Source: Pseudomonas sp. HN11 (GTDB lineage: Bacteria > Pseudomonadota > Gammaproteobacteria > Pseudomonadales > Pseudomonadaceae). Taken from it: a DNA stretch of 64,000 nucleotides. A program made the position numbers and the translations under genes. How positions within the stretch are numbered: the stretch's first letter is position 1; the number at the start of each line of letters is the position of its first letter. The notes under the pieces were generated by a model. That model was not told where the DNA came from. It did not search any database and worked only from the letters and a program-made list of their open reading frames with translations. Below are positions 8,770-18,471 of this stretch, one piece after another. The stretch is taken from the NCBI RefSeq assembly GCF_021390155.1, contig NZ_CP089985.1, positions 2,119,001 through 2,183,000 of the forward strand. Direction: 5' to 3'.

Positions 8770-8796
8770 AAAAGGCCTCGCAATGAGGCGAGGCCT
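8770..8796 (-). terminator. Intrinsic terminator of the Pro/Tyr-rich protein gene
   Basis: AGGCCTCGC (8773-8781) pairs perfectly with GCGAGGCCT (8788-8796) around a six-base loop. Read on the minus strand the hairpin is followed by a run of T, 17 bases after the stop of the gene at 8813-9181. Confidence 0.85.
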
Positions 8797-8812
8797 GTTT
8801 TAGACGATCAGA

Positions 8813-9181
8813 TTACCAGCCGCGGCCGTAGTAGCCGTGAGGAGGACCGTAGTAGCCACGCGGAGGACCGTAATAGCCACGGGGTGGGCCGTAATACACC
8901 GGCGCTGGCCGGTAATAAACCTGTTGTTGCACATACACCGGTGGTGGCGGTGCGTAATAGACCGGTGGCGGCGCGGCATACACCGGCTGCGGTTGCACAT
9001 ACACCGGCTGCTGCACATAGACCTCACGCGGCTGGCTGGCAACCACGGAGCCCACGACAGCTGCACCGACTAAAGCACCCAATACGGCCGGGCCACCCCA
9101 ACCACCACCGTGGGCGGAGGCTTGGCCTGCCATCGCGAGTGCGCCAACCAGCAAGGCGATCTTGGGGATTGTACGAATCAT
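8813..9181 (-). CDS. Exported Pro/Tyr/Gly-rich repeat protein
   Basis: 122 residues. A signal peptide (MIRTIPKIALLVGALAMAGQ, cleavage likely after ASA) is followed by a short glycine/alanine hydrophobic stretch resembling a glycine-zipper anchor, then a low-complexity tail of tyrosine-valine-glutamine-proline repeats ending in three to four copies of YYGPPRG. The ATG at 9181 is chosen over 9187 because GAGG is seven bases from it and almost touches the other. Such proteins are usually envelope-associated with unknown role; I cannot assign a function. Confidence 0.75.
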   Translation of the reverse strand: MIRTIPKIALLVGALAMAGQASAHGGGWGGPAVLGALVGAAVVGSVVASQPREVYVQQPVYVQPQPVYAAPPPVYYAPPPPVYVQQQVYYRPAPVYYGPPRGYYGPPRGYYGPPHGYYGRGW

Positions 9182-9342
9182 GGTCATTCCTCGGTTAGCC
9201 CCAGCGCTTGTGGTCTGCAATCAATAGACTCAAGTAATGTCGCGGGGATACTTTTAAGACAACGTATTTCTAAAAACAGCACAGCCGCTAGGTAAAGGTT
9301 GTGTAAGGTCTGTACAGATTTGCTTACTCAAAGGAGTTACCC

Positions 9343-10161
9343 ATGCAGATGCACCCCAACAAGGACACCCAACTGTGCATGTCTCTGTCGGCGCGCCCCG
9401 GGAATTTTGGCCTGCGTTTTCATAACCACCTATACGAACAGCTGGGTTTGAATTTCTACTATAAAGCCTTCAGCAGCCGGGATTTGCCCGGCGCGATCAG
9501 TGGTATCCGGGCGCTGGGCGTGCGGGGTTGCGGGGTTTCCATGCCGTTCAAGGAAGCCGCCATTGCCTTGGTGGACGAACTGGACGATTCGGTTCAAGCC
9601 ATCGACTCGCTGAACACCATCGTCAATACCGATGGGCACCTCAAGGCCTACAACACCGACTACATCGCCATCGAACAACTGCTAAAAAAGCACGCTGTGC
9701 CGAAGGACTCGACCTTTGCCCTGCGTGGCAGTGGTGGCATGGCCAAAGCCGTGGCCAGCGCCTTGCGTGATGGGGGTTACACCAATGGCGTAATCGTGGC
9801 GCGCAACGAGGTGGCGGGCCGGGCGCTGGCGCAGAACCTGGGATATGAATGGTTGGCAGAACTGAGTGACTTGCGCCCGCAGATGCTGATCAACGTCACG
9901 CCCATCGGCATGACCGGTGGGGCCGAGGCGGATGCGTTGGCGTTTGACGCAGAGACGGTGGATGCTGCCGAGACTGTGTTCGATGTGGTGGCAATCCCCG
10001 CCGAAACGCCATTGATCGTGCGAGGCCGGGCTAAAGGCAAGCGGGTGATCACCGGGTTGGAAGTCATCGCGATCCAGGCGTTGGAGCAGTTTGTGCTGTA
10101 TACCGGTGTGCGACCGACGCAGGAGCAGTTTGAAAAGGCTGTAGCGTTTGCCCGAAGCTGA
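9343..10161 (+). CDS. Shikimate 5-dehydrogenase-like protein, SDH-L/HI0607 type
   Basis: 272 residues with an N-terminal substrate domain and C-terminal NAD(P) Rossmann fold. Catalytic Lys is in VSMPFKEA and catalytic Asp in YNTDY. The usual shikimate-binding start is replaced by CMSLSARPGNFGLRFHN, as in the Haemophilus HI0607 (SDH-L) branch, which the sequence matches closely along its length. The nucleotide loop reads GSGGMAKAVASAL. SDH-L enzymes reduce dehydroshikimate poorly, so this is probably not the main AroE of the aromatic pathway. RBS AAGGAG precedes the start. Confidence 0.88.
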   Translation: MQMHPNKDTQLCMSLSARPGNFGLRFHNHLYEQLGLNFYYKAFSSRDLPGAISGIRALGVRGCGVSMPFKEAAIALVDELDDSVQAIDSLNTIVNTDGHLKAYNTDYIAIEQLLKKHAVPKDSTFALRGSGGMAKAVASALRDGGYTNGVIVARNEVAGRALAQNLGYEWLAELSDLRPQMLINVTPIGMTGGAEADALAFDAETVDAAETVFDVVAIPAETPLIVRGRAKGKRVITGLEVIAIQALEQFVLYTGVRPTQEQFEKAVAFARS

Positions 10162-10176
10162 AACCTTGTGAAGACC

Positions 10177-10204
10177 AATGTGGGAGCCGGCTCGCTCCCA
10201 CATT
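10177..10204. repeat. REP element GTGGGAGC hairpin
   Basis: AATGTGGGAGC (10177-10187) and GCTCCCACATT (10194-10204) form a perfect 11-bp stem with a six-base loop. This is the short REP-type hairpin abundant between genes in P. fluorescens-group genomes. It lies between two converging genes and may act as a bidirectional transcript end. Confidence 0.85.
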
Positions 10205-10213
10205 TAGAGTGTG

Positions 10214-10861
10214 TCAGGCCTGTTCCAACTGAGCCAGGCGCGCCTCCAGCGCCGCAATCCGCGCTTCCAGCTCTTCAATACGTTCCACGCAAACCCCTGT
10301 GCCGCGCTCCACCGGACTGCCGCGCGCCGCTATAATCGCCTCGATATCCGCCGGATCCCCCAGCGCGTGGGTGTAGCGATCTTCCCGCTGCCCCGCCTGA
10401 CGCGGCACCAACAACGCCAGCCCGCGTGCAATCAAACGCTCGAGCTGGTGCACGACTTGTTCGGCATCTTCAAAATCATGCATGCGCCCGCTGCGGGTCA
10501 GCAGTTCATTGACAGTCTGCGGCCCGCGCAGAAACAGGAGCCCGGTCAGGATCACCTGGGCCGGCACCAATTCCAGTGCCTTGTCCACGCGATGCTCCCA
10601 GCGGTCGGCGCGGCTGCCCATCACCAGGCGGGTGAAACCCTGGCCTTCCAGTGCGCGCAGGCTCTGCCCGACCTGGCCTTGACCGAGGTTCATCACTGGC
10701 TCGCGGCTGGTCTTCTGGTTGCAGGCCAGTACCAGGGCATTAAGGGTCAGGGGATAGGTTTCCGGGTTGGTCGCCTGTTTTTCGATCAGGCAGCCCAGGA
10801 CGCGGATTTCCGTGCTGTTCAGGCGCGGCTCAGGGGTGTCGGTGTCGTGCTCGGCGGTCAT
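10214..10861 (-). CDS. YceH family protein (UPF0502/DUF480)
   Basis: 215 residues. The start [30 protein letters not shown] is the hallmark of the YceH family, which folds as two winged-helix domains. A second winged helix follows ([28 protein letters not shown]), and the C-terminus is a coiled coil ([22 protein letters not shown]). Biochemical role is unknown; the fold suggests nucleic-acid binding. RBS AGGGAA precedes the ATG. It converges on the SDH-L gene across the REP hairpin and is divergent from DUF1993. Confidence 0.9.
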   Translation of the reverse strand: MTAEHDTDTPEPRLNSTEIRVLGCLIEKQATNPETYPLTLNALVLACNQKTSREPVMNLGQGQVGQSLRALEGQGFTRLVMGSRADRWEHRVDKALELVPAQVILTGLLFLRGPQTVNELLTRSGRMHDFEDAEQVVHQLERLIARGLALLVPRQAGQREDRYTHALGDPADIEAIIAARGSPVERGTGVCVERIEELEARIAALEARLAQLEQA

Positions 10862-10985
10862 CGCGCGTTCCCTATGCAGTGAAGTGCCTAGCGTAAGCCG
10901 GAAAAAATAAAAGACAAGCTGCGTGCATGGCTGGCGAGTCTATAATCGCCGCTGGTTCAAACCGTGACATTACCCAGAGACTGCC

Positions 10986-11495
10986 ATGACTATTTCCCTG
11001 TACGCCGCTTCCATCCCCGTCTTCAAGCAAATGCTCACCGCCCTCAGCGGTGTGTTGACCAAGGCCGAAGCCCACGCCACCGCCAGGAACATCGAGCCGA
11101 ACGCCTTGCTGCAGGCGCGGCTGTTCCCGGATATGTTCCAGCTGGTGCGCCAGGTGCAAATCGCCGTCGATTTCGCCAAGGGAGTTTCCGCACGGCTGGC
11201 TGAAATCGAAGTGCCGAAATATGAAGATACCGAAGTCACCTTCGCCGACCTGCAAGCGCTGATCGCCAAGGTGCTGGCCTTTGTCGACACCATCCAGCCT
11301 GAGCAGGTCGACGGCAAGGAAGGCATCGAGATCGTCACCCGTCCAGGCACGCCGAAAGAGAAGCGCTTCAGTGGCCAGTCTTACCTGCTGACCTACGGCC
11401 TGCCGCAGTTCTTCTTTCACGTCACCACCGCTTACGCTTTGCTGCGTCACAACGGTGTTGAAGTGGGCAAGCGCGACTACATGGGCGCTTTCTAA
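10986..11495 (+). CDS. DUF1993 family protein
   Basis: 169 residues beginning MTISLYAASIPVFKQMLTAL, matching the DUF1993 family of DinB-like helical proteins. The family is cytoplasmic and functionally uncharacterised. Conserved elements seen here are ARLFPDMFQLVRQVQ in the second helix and FHVTTAYALLRHNGVEVGKRDYMG at the C-terminus. No clear ribosome-binding site is visible. A strong terminator follows directly. Confidence 0.85.
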   Translation: MTISLYAASIPVFKQMLTALSGVLTKAEAHATARNIEPNALLQARLFPDMFQLVRQVQIAVDFAKGVSARLAEIEVPKYEDTEVTFADLQALIAKVLAFVDTIQPEQVDGKEGIEIVTRPGTPKEKRFSGQSYLLTYGLPQFFFHVTTAYALLRHNGVEVGKRDYMGAF

Positions 11496-11507
11496 GCATC
11501 CAGTCAC

Positions 11508-11553
11508 AAAAAAGCCCGGGGTCGTTTTTCAGTGAACGGCCCCGGGCTTTTTT
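11508..11553. terminator. Bidirectional intrinsic terminator
   Basis: AAAAAAGCCCGGGG (11508-11521) and CCCCGGGCTTTTTT (11540-11553) are perfect inverted repeats. The A and T runs flank the GC stem, so it can end both the DUF1993 transcript and the converging sstT transcript. Confidence 0.93.
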
Positions 11554-11561
11554 GGGCCCGT

Positions 11562-12782
11562 TCAAGCTGTTTGTTCTTCCTTGCCCAGGCAAGCGGCTGC
11601 GGTAAACAGCACATCGGTGGACGAATTGAGCGCCGTCTCCGCCGAGTCCTGCAGCACGCCGATAATGAAACCTACCGCCACCACCTGCATGGCAATTTCG
11701 CTGGGAATGCCAAACAAGCTGCACGCCAGCGGGATCAGCAGCAGCGAACCGCCCGCCACACCGGAGGCACCGCACGCGCAGATGGCCGCGACCACACTGA
11801 GCAGCACGGCGGTAGGCAGGTCGACGGCGATGCCCAACGTGTGCACGGCGGCCAGGGTCAGCACCGTGATGGTGATCGCGGCGCCGGCCATGTTGATGGT
11901 GGCACCGAGTGGGATCGACACCGAATAGGTGTCTTCATGCAGGCCCAGGCGTTTGCTCAACGCCAAGTTGACCGGGATGTTCGCCGCCGAACTGCGGGTG
12001 AAGAATGCAGTGATCCCGCTTTCGCGCAGGCACATCAGCACCAGTGGATATGGGTTGCGACGCAGTTTCCAGAACACGATGGCCGGGTTGACCACCAGCG
12101 CCACGAACAGCATGCAGCCGATCAGCACCACCAGCAGGTGGGCGTAACCGAGCAGGGCGCCGAAGCCGGAAGTGGCCAGGGTCGAGGCCACCAGGCCGAA
12201 AATGCCCAGCGGCGCAAAGCGGATCACTACACGCACGATCAGCGTGACACCGTTGGACAGGTCGTCGAGTACAGTGCGGGTGGTCTCGCCAGCATGACGA
12301 ATGGCAACGCCCATGCCGATGGCCCACGCCAGGATGCCGATGAAATTGGCATTCATCAGTGCGCTGACCGGGTTATCCACCACGCTCAACAGCAGGCTTT
12401 GCAACACTTCACCAATGCCGCCCGGTGCGCTGACCGTCGCGTCATGGGTCGCCAATACCAGCGAGGAGGGGAACCACATGCTGGCGACCACCGCGACCAC
12501 GGCAGCGGCAAAGGTGCCCAGCAGGTACAGAAACAGGATCGGCTTGATATGGGTTTCCTGACCGTGCTTATGGTTGGCGATCGACGCCATCACCAGCACA
12601 AACACCAGGATCGGTGCCACGGCCTTGAGCGCCGCGACGAAGACCTTACCGATAAATCCAGTGGCCTTGGCCGCCTCGGGCAATAGCAAGGCCAGCAGGA
12701 TGCCGGCGATCAGGCCGATGACGATTTGCGTGACCAGGCTGACACGGGCCAGGCGTTGCAGAAGGAAAGGAGCAGCAGTCAT
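11562..12782 (-). CDS. sstT: Serine/threonine:sodium symporter SstT
   Basis: 406 residues, the usual SstT length. It belongs to the dicarboxylate/amino acid:cation symporter family: eight or so helices, helical hairpin motifs (including [17 protein letters not shown]), and the sodium-binding segment [18 protein letters not shown]-terminal [19 protein letters not shown] is also typical of SstT. The protein imports L-serine and L-threonine with Na+ across the inner membrane. ATG at 12782 is preferred to the GTG two codons earlier. The gene diverges from an MFS transporter. Confidence 0.92.
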   Translation of the reverse strand: MTAAPFLLQRLARVSLVTQIVIGLIAGILLALLLPEAAKATGFIGKVFVAALKAVAPILVFVLVMASIANHKHGQETHIKPILFLYLLGTFAAAVVAVVASMWFPSSLVLATHDATVSAPGGIGEVLQSLLLSVVDNPVSALMNANFIGILAWAIGMGVAIRHAGETTRTVLDDLSNGVTLIVRVVIRFAPLGIFGLVASTLATSGFGALLGYAHLLVVLIGCMLFVALVVNPAIVFWKLRRNPYPLVLMCLRESGITAFFTRSSAANIPVNLALSKRLGLHEDTYSVSIPLGATINMAGAAITITVLTLAAVHTLGIAVDLPTAVLLSVVAAICACGASGVAGGSLLLIPLACSLFGIPSEIAMQVVAVGFIIGVLQDSAETALNSSTDVLFTAAACLGKEEQTA

Positions 12783-13010
12783 AAACACTTGTCTCTAGGT
12801 ATTGGAGGCACGGCGGCACAGGCAGAAAGGGCTGTAGGACGCGGATCGCGAAGTCTAGCATGCTGTAGGAAATGTCCCCGCCGGTGCGGCATTGCGTCAC
12901 CTGCCCGCCCAAGTCTTTGCAAAATCCTGTTAAGATTGCGTCCTCTCATTTTTCCTATCCTTCAGCGAGCCCTTTGGGCTGTCGTTGATGTCGTCGTTTC
13001 TGGAGTTTTC

Positions 13011-14168
13011 ATGTTGTTTCCCATCCTGCTGCTGTCAGCCGCCGGTTTTACCGTGCTGACCACGGAATTCGTCATTGTCGGCCTGCTGCCGTCCATCGCC
13101 CGGGACCTGGATGTGAGTGTGTCCCAGGCCGGGCTGCTGGTGACCTTGTTCGCGTTTACCGTGGCGGCCTTTGGGCCGTTTCTGACAGCCTACTGCGCGC
13201 GTTTCCCACGCAAGCGTCTGTTCATCAGCATTTTGATCATGTTCGGCGTGGCCAATACCGTGGCGGCGCTGGCACCGAATATCTGGGTGATGGCCGTGGC
13301 GCGGTTGATCCCGGCGCTGGGCTTGCCGGTGTTCTGGGCGCTGGCCAGTGAAACGGCGGTGGACATCGTTGGCCCCGAATTCGCCGGGCGCGCTATTGAG
13401 AAGATCGGCTTCGGTATCGTCTGTGCCACGGTGTTCGGCATTCCGGTGGGCACCTTGATTTCCGATATGTTCGGCTGGCGCACCGCGTTTGCCATGCTCG
13501 CGGTGGTGGCGTCCGCAAAGGCCTTGCTGCTGTTTATCTACCTGCCGGTGACAAAGCCGAAGAACGATCAAGTGACGCTGCGCTCGCAGTTCAAGATCCT
13601 GCGCAACCCGCTGATGCAGGGGCATATCCTGCTGTCGATCCTGGTGTTCAGCGGCATGTTCACGGCATACACCTATTTGGCGGACATCCTGGAGCGCCTG
13701 GCCGGTTTCGACGGTACGCTGGTGGGCTGGTGCCTGATGGGCTTCGGTGCGGTGGGCTTGATTGGCAACTCGTTGGGCGGACGTGCGGTGGACCGCCATC
13801 CGTTGATCGCGTCCATGGTGTTCTGCGGCTTCATGATCGCCGGTATGGTGGCGCTGGTACCGGCGATTCATTCCACCATTGGCCTGGCGGCAGCGATGGC
13901 CGTATGGGGCGTGACCCAGGCGGCGATGTTCCTGGTCAGCCATGTACGGTTGATGAAGGCCGCGCCCCATGCGCCGGCGTTTGCTGCGTCGCTTAACATT
14001 GCCGGGGCCAACCTGGGCATCGGCCTGGGCGCCCTGGTCGGAGGCCATGTGATCGACACCCTGGGCCTGGGCAGCCTGGGCTTCGCGGCGTCCGGGTTTA
14101 TCCTGGTGTCGATCCTGCTGGCGTTGTGGCTGATGACCGCCAAGCAACCGGTCGCCTCCAGGGCCTGA
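13011..14168 (+). CDS. MFS transporter, AraJ/YdhP-like efflux family
   Basis: 385 residues with twelve helices. The open frame extends upstream to 12726 but the start is placed at 13011, where TGGAG lies five bases upstream and the protein begins MLFPILLLSAAGFTVLTTEF, the typical start of this drug:H+ antiporter group (TTEFVIVGLLPSIARDL). The loop motif after TM2 is reduced to ARFPRKRL. The second half begins around residue 200. Substrate unknown; relatives export sugars, purine nucleosides or drugs. It converges on nhaR with only four bases between the stops. Confidence 0.87.
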   Translation: MLFPILLLSAAGFTVLTTEFVIVGLLPSIARDLDVSVSQAGLLVTLFAFTVAAFGPFLTAYCARFPRKRLFISILIMFGVANTVAALAPNIWVMAVARLIPALGLPVFWALASETAVDIVGPEFAGRAIEKIGFGIVCATVFGIPVGTLISDMFGWRTAFAMLAVVASAKALLLFIYLPVTKPKNDQVTLRSQFKILRNPLMQGHILLSILVFSGMFTAYTYLADILERLAGFDGTLVGWCLMGFGAVGLIGNSLGGRAVDRHPLIASMVFCGFMIAGMVALVPAIHSTIGLAAAMAVWGVTQAAMFLVSHVRLMKAAPHAPAFAASLNIAGANLGIGLGALVGGHVIDTLGLGSLGFAASGFILVSILLALWLMTAKQPVASRA

Positions 14169-14172
14169 GCCG

Positions 14173-15075
14173 TCAGGGCAGGGTAGTGAACAACTCCCGT
14201 CGAGCACCTTCGGTAATTGCCACAATGCCGGGGTGCTTGACCTTGCGTTCCACCGAGATCGCGTAGAACGACTCGGTCACCGCCACCGTCTGGCCAATCA
14301 GCGCCACGCCATACTGGCGCACCACCTCATCGGCAATCACGCTGGGGGCGATAAAAACCCCGCTGCCGGACTGGCCGAATGCCTGCATCAAGGCACTGTC
14401 GTCGAATTCGCCGATGATTTTCGGCTGGATCTGCTGCTCGGCAAACCAGCGCTGCAACCGGCTGCGGACCACAGTTTCCGCCCCTGGAATCAATAGTGGC
14501 GCGCCGTGCAGGCGCTGTGGGAAATCCCCGCCGTAAGCGTCAGCCAATGCCTGGGTGGCGAAAAAGCTGATGCCACATTCCCCCAACTTCTGGCTGTAGC
14601 CCTTGATGTCCAAGTGTGAGGGCATGGGGCTGTCGGAAATCACCAGGTCCAGCCGCTGGATCGCCAGGTCGGCCAACAAGCGTTCAAGTTTGTCCTCGCG
14701 ACAGGTGATGCGGATCGGCTCACTCAACTCCATGGTGGGCGCGATCAACCGGTAGACGATGGATTTGGGCACCACATCCGCCACGCCGACGCGGAACAGG
14801 ATCTGCTGTTCATCGGGCTGCGCCCGCAGCATCGCCTCCAATTCGTTACCGGTCTGGAACATGTGCTCGGCGTAGGGCAAGGCCTGGCGTCCGGCTTCGG
14901 TCAGTTCCAACTGACGGCCGACGTGCTGAAACAGCGCAATACCGAACGTTTCCTCCAACAGGCTGATCTGCCCGCTGATGGTCTGGGGGGTGAGGTTGAG
15001 CTGCTCACAGGCGCGAACGATGCTGCCGGTCTTGGCTACCACCCAGAAGTAGTGCAGTTGTCGGTAATTGAGCAT
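14173..15075 (-). CDS. nhaR: LysR-family transcriptional activator NhaR
   Basis: 300 residues. The N-terminal winged helix-turn-helix (MLNYRQLHYFWVVAKTGSIV, then LTPQTISGQISLLEE) and the effector domain match E. coli NhaR, including the stretches GVADVVPKSIVYRL, LDLVISDSPMP, GECGISFF and GEFDDSALMQAFG. NhaR senses sodium and activates Na+/H+ antiporter genes and others; no nhaA lies nearby here. The neighbouring divergent gene encodes a small lipoprotein, which may be a target, but that is only positional. Confidence 0.9.
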   Translation of the reverse strand: MLNYRQLHYFWVVAKTGSIVRACEQLNLTPQTISGQISLLEETFGIALFQHVGRQLELTEAGRQALPYAEHMFQTGNELEAMLRAQPDEQQILFRVGVADVVPKSIVYRLIAPTMELSEPIRITCREDKLERLLADLAIQRLDLVISDSPMPSHLDIKGYSQKLGECGISFFATQALADAYGGDFPQRLHGAPLLIPGAETVVRSRLQRWFAEQQIQPKIIGEFDDSALMQAFGQSGSGVFIAPSVIADEVVRQYGVALIGQTVAVTESFYAISVERKVKHPGIVAITEGARRELFTTLP

Positions 15076-15111
15076 GGGCGCTATCGCTTCGTAAAAATCG
15101 AAGTATACGCG

Positions 15112-15130
15112 GGAAAAATACGAATTTTCC
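15112..15130. promoter_or_regulatory. AT-rich inverted repeat between nhaR and lipoprotein gene
   Basis: GGAAAA (15112-15117) and TTTTCC (15125-15130) frame ATACGAA in the 134-bp divergent intergenic region. Position and T-N11-A-like symmetry would suit a LysR-type operator, but arms are short and evidence is weak. Confidence 0.3.
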
Positions 15131-15209
15131 TGAATTGTTTGCGTGCATAGAATGCCTCGCTATCGCGGGGCCACTATTTGGACCCAATGGTTCTAACGAG
15201 GAATACATC

Positions 15210-15461
15210 ATGAAACTCAATTCCCTGGGCGCGGCGTCGTTGCTTGCGCTTTCATTGGTAGTGATCAGCGGCTGCGATCAGGTCGAAAAAAGCGCACAGC
15301 AGGTATTGGGCAAAGCCACCGAATCGGCCAAGCAAGCGATCGACGATACCCACAAAGCCGCCGAACAGGCATTGAGTGAAGCGACCAACGGCCTGATCAA
15401 CCCACAGAAGAAGGATGATCAGGAAGGCAAAGAAACCGAATCGCACAGCAAAGAAGCTTAA
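15210..15461 (+). CDS. Small lipoprotein with helical C-terminal tail
   Basis: 83 residues. Start at 15210 has CGAGGA nine bases upstream. The signal peptide ends in the lipobox ISGC, so the mature protein begins at the Cys followed by Asp, a combination that in Enterobacteria keeps lipoproteins in the inner membrane (the rule differs in Pseudomonas). The rest is charged, alanine-rich and probably one long amphipathic helix. No recognised domain. terC follows 28 bases later on the same strand and may be co-transcribed. Confidence 0.75.
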   Translation: MKLNSLGAASLLALSLVVISGCDQVEKSAQQVLGKATESAKQAIDDTHKAAEQALSEATNGLINPQKKDDQEGKETESHSKEA

Positions 15462-15489
15462 TTTCTCCGCACAACGTCAGGACTGACCT

Positions 15490-16239
15490 ATGGATTACCT
15501 TTTACAGCTGGCCGCCAGCCCCACCGCCTGGGTTGCCCTGGCAACCTTGATCGTCATGGAGATCGTGCTGGGCATCGATAACCTGATCTTCATCTCGATC
15601 CTCACCAACAAACTGCCGGAGAAGCATCGGGCCAAGGCGCGACGCATCGGTATCAGCATGGCGTTGGTGTTGCGTCTGGGCCTGTTGAGTACTATCGCGT
15701 TCATCGTGCAGTTGACAGCGCCGGTGTTCGAAGTGTTTGGTCAGGCGTTTTCGTGGAAGGACATGATCCTGATCGCCGGTGGCCTGTTCCTGGTGTGGAA
15801 GGCGACCACCGAGATCCATCACAGCATGGACCCGGAGCCGGAAGAGAAGGCCAGCGTCGGCAATACGGTCGCCATCGGTTTTGCCGCGGCCATCGGGCAG
15901 ATCCTGTTGCTTGACCTGGTGTTCTCCATCGACAGTATCATCACCGCCGTGGGCATGACCGAGCACTTGCCGATCATGATCATTGCCGTGGTGACCTCGG
16001 TGATCGTGATGCTGGTGGCGGCCGAGCCGTTGGCCAAGTTCATCAACGATAACCCGACTGTGGTGATGTTGGCCCTGGGCTTCCTGATCATGATCGGTAT
16101 GACGTTGATCGCCGAAGGCTTCGGTGCTCATGTGCCTAAAGGCTACGTGTACGCGGCCATGGCGTTCTCGGCGGCGATCGAGTGCCTGAACATTGCTCGC
16201 CGTAATCGTCACAAGCGTCTGCTCGCTGCCCGGCAATAA
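15490..16239 (+). CDS. TerC/YgdQ-family integral membrane protein
   Basis: 249 residues, seven or eight predicted helices. The family signatures [20 protein letters not shown] (acidic pair in TM2) and [17 protein letters not shown] (acidic residues in TM5) are intact; these carboxylates are thought to bind metal. TerC-family proteins are linked to manganese export or tellurite resistance; this YgdQ-like branch is not precisely defined. It is not accompanied by tellurite genes. A strong terminator follows the stop. Confidence 0.9.
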   Translation: MDYLLQLAASPTAWVALATLIVMEIVLGIDNLIFISILTNKLPEKHRAKARRIGISMALVLRLGLLSTIAFIVQLTAPVFEVFGQAFSWKDMILIAGGLFLVWKATTEIHHSMDPEPEEKASVGNTVAIGFAAAIGQILLLDLVFSIDSIITAVGMTEHLPIMIIAVVTSVIVMLVAAEPLAKFINDNPTVVMLALGFLIMIGMTLIAEGFGAHVPKGYVYAAMAFSAAIECLNIARRNRHKRLLAARQ

Positions 16240-16250
16240 CGGCTGAACCC

Positions 16251-16290
16251 AAAAGGCCGGCTGCGCTCACAAGAGCCCAGCCGGCTTTTT
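16251..16290 (+). terminator. Intrinsic terminator after terC
   Basis: GCCGGCTG (16256-16263) pairs with CAGCCGGC (16278-16285), followed by TTTTT and preceded by AAAA. It lies 16 bases after the TerC-family stop and isolates selD transcription. Confidence 0.88.
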
Positions 16291-16333
16291 GCTGTCTGTT
16301 AGAATTCGCGCACTTGATAGCGTGAGGTCCTAC

Positions 16334-17368
16334 ATGAACGAGCCGATTCGTCTTACCCAGTACAGTCACGGCGCAGGGTGTGGCTGCAAGATATCCCCCC
16401 AGGTATTGGAGGTGATCCTTGCCGGCAGCGGCGCGCAGAACCTCGACCCCAAGCTATGGGTGGGCAATGCATCACGCGATGATGCGGCGGTGTACGCCAT
16501 TGATGACGAGCGCGGCGTGGTCTCCACCACCGATTTTTTCATGCCGATTGTCGATGACCCCTTCGATTTCGGCCGGATTGCCGCCACCAATGCCATCAGT
16601 GATATCTACGCCATGGGCGGCGATCCGTTGATGGCCATCGCCATCCTGGGTTGGCCAGTGAATGTGCTGGCGCCGGAGATTGCCCGAGAAGTGATCCGCG
16701 GCGGCCGCTCGGTGTGCGACGAAGCCGGTATTCCTCTGGCGGGTGGTCACTCCATCGACGCGCCGGAGCCGATCTTCGGACTGGCCGTGACCGGTATCGT
16801 GCAAAAACGCCATATGAAGCGCAATGACACCGCCACCGTTGGCTGTCGGTTGTACCTGACCAAGCCCATCGGTATCGGCATCCTGACCACCGCTGAAAAG
16901 AAGGGCAAATTGCGCGAGGCGGACATCGGCCTCGCGCGCGACTGGATGTGCACTCTTAACAAGCCGGGCAGCCGTTTCGGCAAGCTGGCAGGTGTTATGG
17001 CCATGACCGATGTCACCGGTTTCGGTCTCTTGGGGCATTTGGTGGAAATGGCTGACGGCAGTGGTGTGTCGGCACGCATCGAATATGCCAAGGTCCCACG
17101 CCTGGCGGGGATCGAAGATTATTTGGAGCAGGGCTGCATGCCCGGTGGCACCCTGCGTAATTTTGACAGCTATTCCAGCAAACTCGGGCGTCTGCAGGAG
17201 TTGCATAAGCGTGTGCTGTGCGACCCGCAGACCAGCGGTGGCCTGCTGATCGCCGTCACCCCTGAAGCTGATGCCGAGTTCCATGCCGTGGCCGCCAAGT
17301 TGGGCTTGGCCCTTGAGCCCATCGGCGAACTGGTGGAGCGACAGACCCACGCGGTAGAGGTGGTTTGA
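16334..17368 (+). CDS. selD: Selenide, water dikinase (selenophosphate synthase)
   Basis: 344 residues. SelD makes selenophosphate from selenide and ATP. The flexible N-terminal active loop reads [11 protein letters not shown], giving catalytic Cys16 and Lys19; the enzyme is the Cys form, not the Sec form. ATP/Mg-binding aspartates are seen in [11 protein letters not shown] and [16 protein letters not shown]. Start chosen at 16334 ([13 protein letters not shown]) as in E. coli SelD rather than the upstream frame extension. The stop shares one base with the mnmH start (TGATG), so the two are coupled. Confidence 0.96.
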   Translation: MNEPIRLTQYSHGAGCGCKISPQVLEVILAGSGAQNLDPKLWVGNASRDDAAVYAIDDERGVVSTTDFFMPIVDDPFDFGRIAATNAISDIYAMGGDPLMAIAILGWPVNVLAPEIAREVIRGGRSVCDEAGIPLAGGHSIDAPEPIFGLAVTGIVQKRHMKRNDTATVGCRLYLTKPIGIGILTTAEKKGKLREADIGLARDWMCTLNKPGSRFGKLAGVMAMTDVTGFGLLGHLVEMADGSGVSARIEYAKVPRLAGIEDYLEQGCMPGGTLRNFDSYSSKLGRLQELHKRVLCDPQTSGGLLIAVTPEADAEFHAVAAKLGLALEPIGELVERQTHAVEVV

Positions 17369-18471
17369 TGGCTACCGACATCACCGACTACCGCGATATC
17401 TTCCTCAATGACCGGCCGATGATGGATACCCGTGCGCCGGTTGAATTCATCAAAGGCGCCTTTCCAGGCGTGGTCAATCTGCCGCTGATGACCGATGACG
17501 AGCGCCAGCGGGTCGGCACCTGCTACAAGCAGCAAGGCCAGCAAGCGGCAATCGTGCTGGGGCATGAATTGGTGTCGGGGGCGATCAAGGCGCAGCGCAT
17601 CGAGCAGTGGGCACAGTTCGCCCGGGCCAATCCCGAGGGTTACCTGTATTGCTTTCGCGGCGGCTTGCGTTCGCAGATCGTGCAGCAATGGCTCAAGACC
17701 GAGGCGGGTATCGAGTACCCAAGGGTCGGCGGTGGCTACAAAGCAATGCGCACCTTTTTGCTGGAAACCCTCGAGCAGGTAACAACCCGTTGTGATTTCG
17801 TGCTGCTGGGTGGCATGACCGGCACCGGCAAGACCGAGGTGCTTGGCCAATTGCATAACGCTCTGGACCTGGAAGGCCACGCCAATCATCGCGGTTCCAG
17901 CTTCGGCAAGCGCGCCACGGGGCAGCCGTCCAACATCGACTTCGAAAACCGTCTGGCCGTGGACCTCCTGAAAAAATCTGCCGCCGGGATCGAGCAGTTC
18001 GTGGTCGAGGACGAAAGCCGCATGATCGGCAGTTGTGCGTTGCCACTGCCGCTGCACAAGGGCATGCAGACGTTTCTGATGGTGTGGTTGGAAGACAGTG
18101 TGGAAGGTCGGGTCGAGCGGATCCTGCGCGATTATGTCGTGGACTTGTGTGCGGAGTTCGTCAAGGTGTTTGGCGAACGCGGCCAGACGCTGTTCGCCGA
18201 GCGTCTGACCCAGAGCCTGGGTAACATCCATAAGCGTTTGGGCGGTGAGCGTTTCCAGCGTTTGCGGGCGATCCTGCAGGATGCCCTGGCGGAACAGGCC
18301 CGTAGTGGTGCCGTGGACTTGCACCGGGCCTGGATCGAAAGACTTTTGCGGGAATATTACGACCCGATGTACGCCTTCCAACGTGAAAGCAAAGGCGCGC
18401 GTATCGAGTTTGCGGGAGAGCAGGGCGCCGTGGTGGCCTATCTGCGCGAGCGCGCCAAGGCTAAAGAATAG
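17368..18471 (+). CDS. mnmH: tRNA 2-selenouridine synthase
   Basis: 367 residues (also called SelU/YbbB). It replaces sulfur with selenium at the wobble 2-thiouridine of tRNAs for Lys, Glu and Gln, using selenophosphate from SelD. An N-terminal rhodanese domain carries Cys95 in [10 protein letters not shown], and a P-loop domain starts with [12 protein letters not shown] near residue 150. ATG at 17368 overlaps the selD stop by one base. The C-terminus overlaps the converging permease gene by 11 bases. Confidence 0.95.
   Translation: MATDITDYRDIFLNDRPMMDTRAPVEFIKGAFPGVVNLPLMTDDERQRVGTCYKQQGQQAAIVLGHELVSGAIKAQRIEQWAQFARANPEGYLYCFRGGLRSQIVQQWLKTEAGIEYPRVGGGYKAMRTFLLETLEQVTTRCDFVLLGGMTGTGKTEVLGQLHNALDLEGHANHRGSSFGKRATGQPSNIDFENRLAVDLLKKSAAGIEQFVVEDESRMIGSCALPLPLHKGMQTFLMVWLEDSVEGRVERILRDYVVDLCAEFVKVFGERGQTLFAERLTQSLGNIHKRLGGERFQRLRAILQDALAEQARSGAVDLHRAWIERLLREYYDPMYAFQRESKGARIEFAGEQGAVVAYLRERAKAKE

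Noticed and set aside
12726..13010. Upstream extension of the MFS frame
   Set aside because: It lies opposite the sstT start, has no similarity to transporters, and a proper ribosome-binding site stands before 13011.
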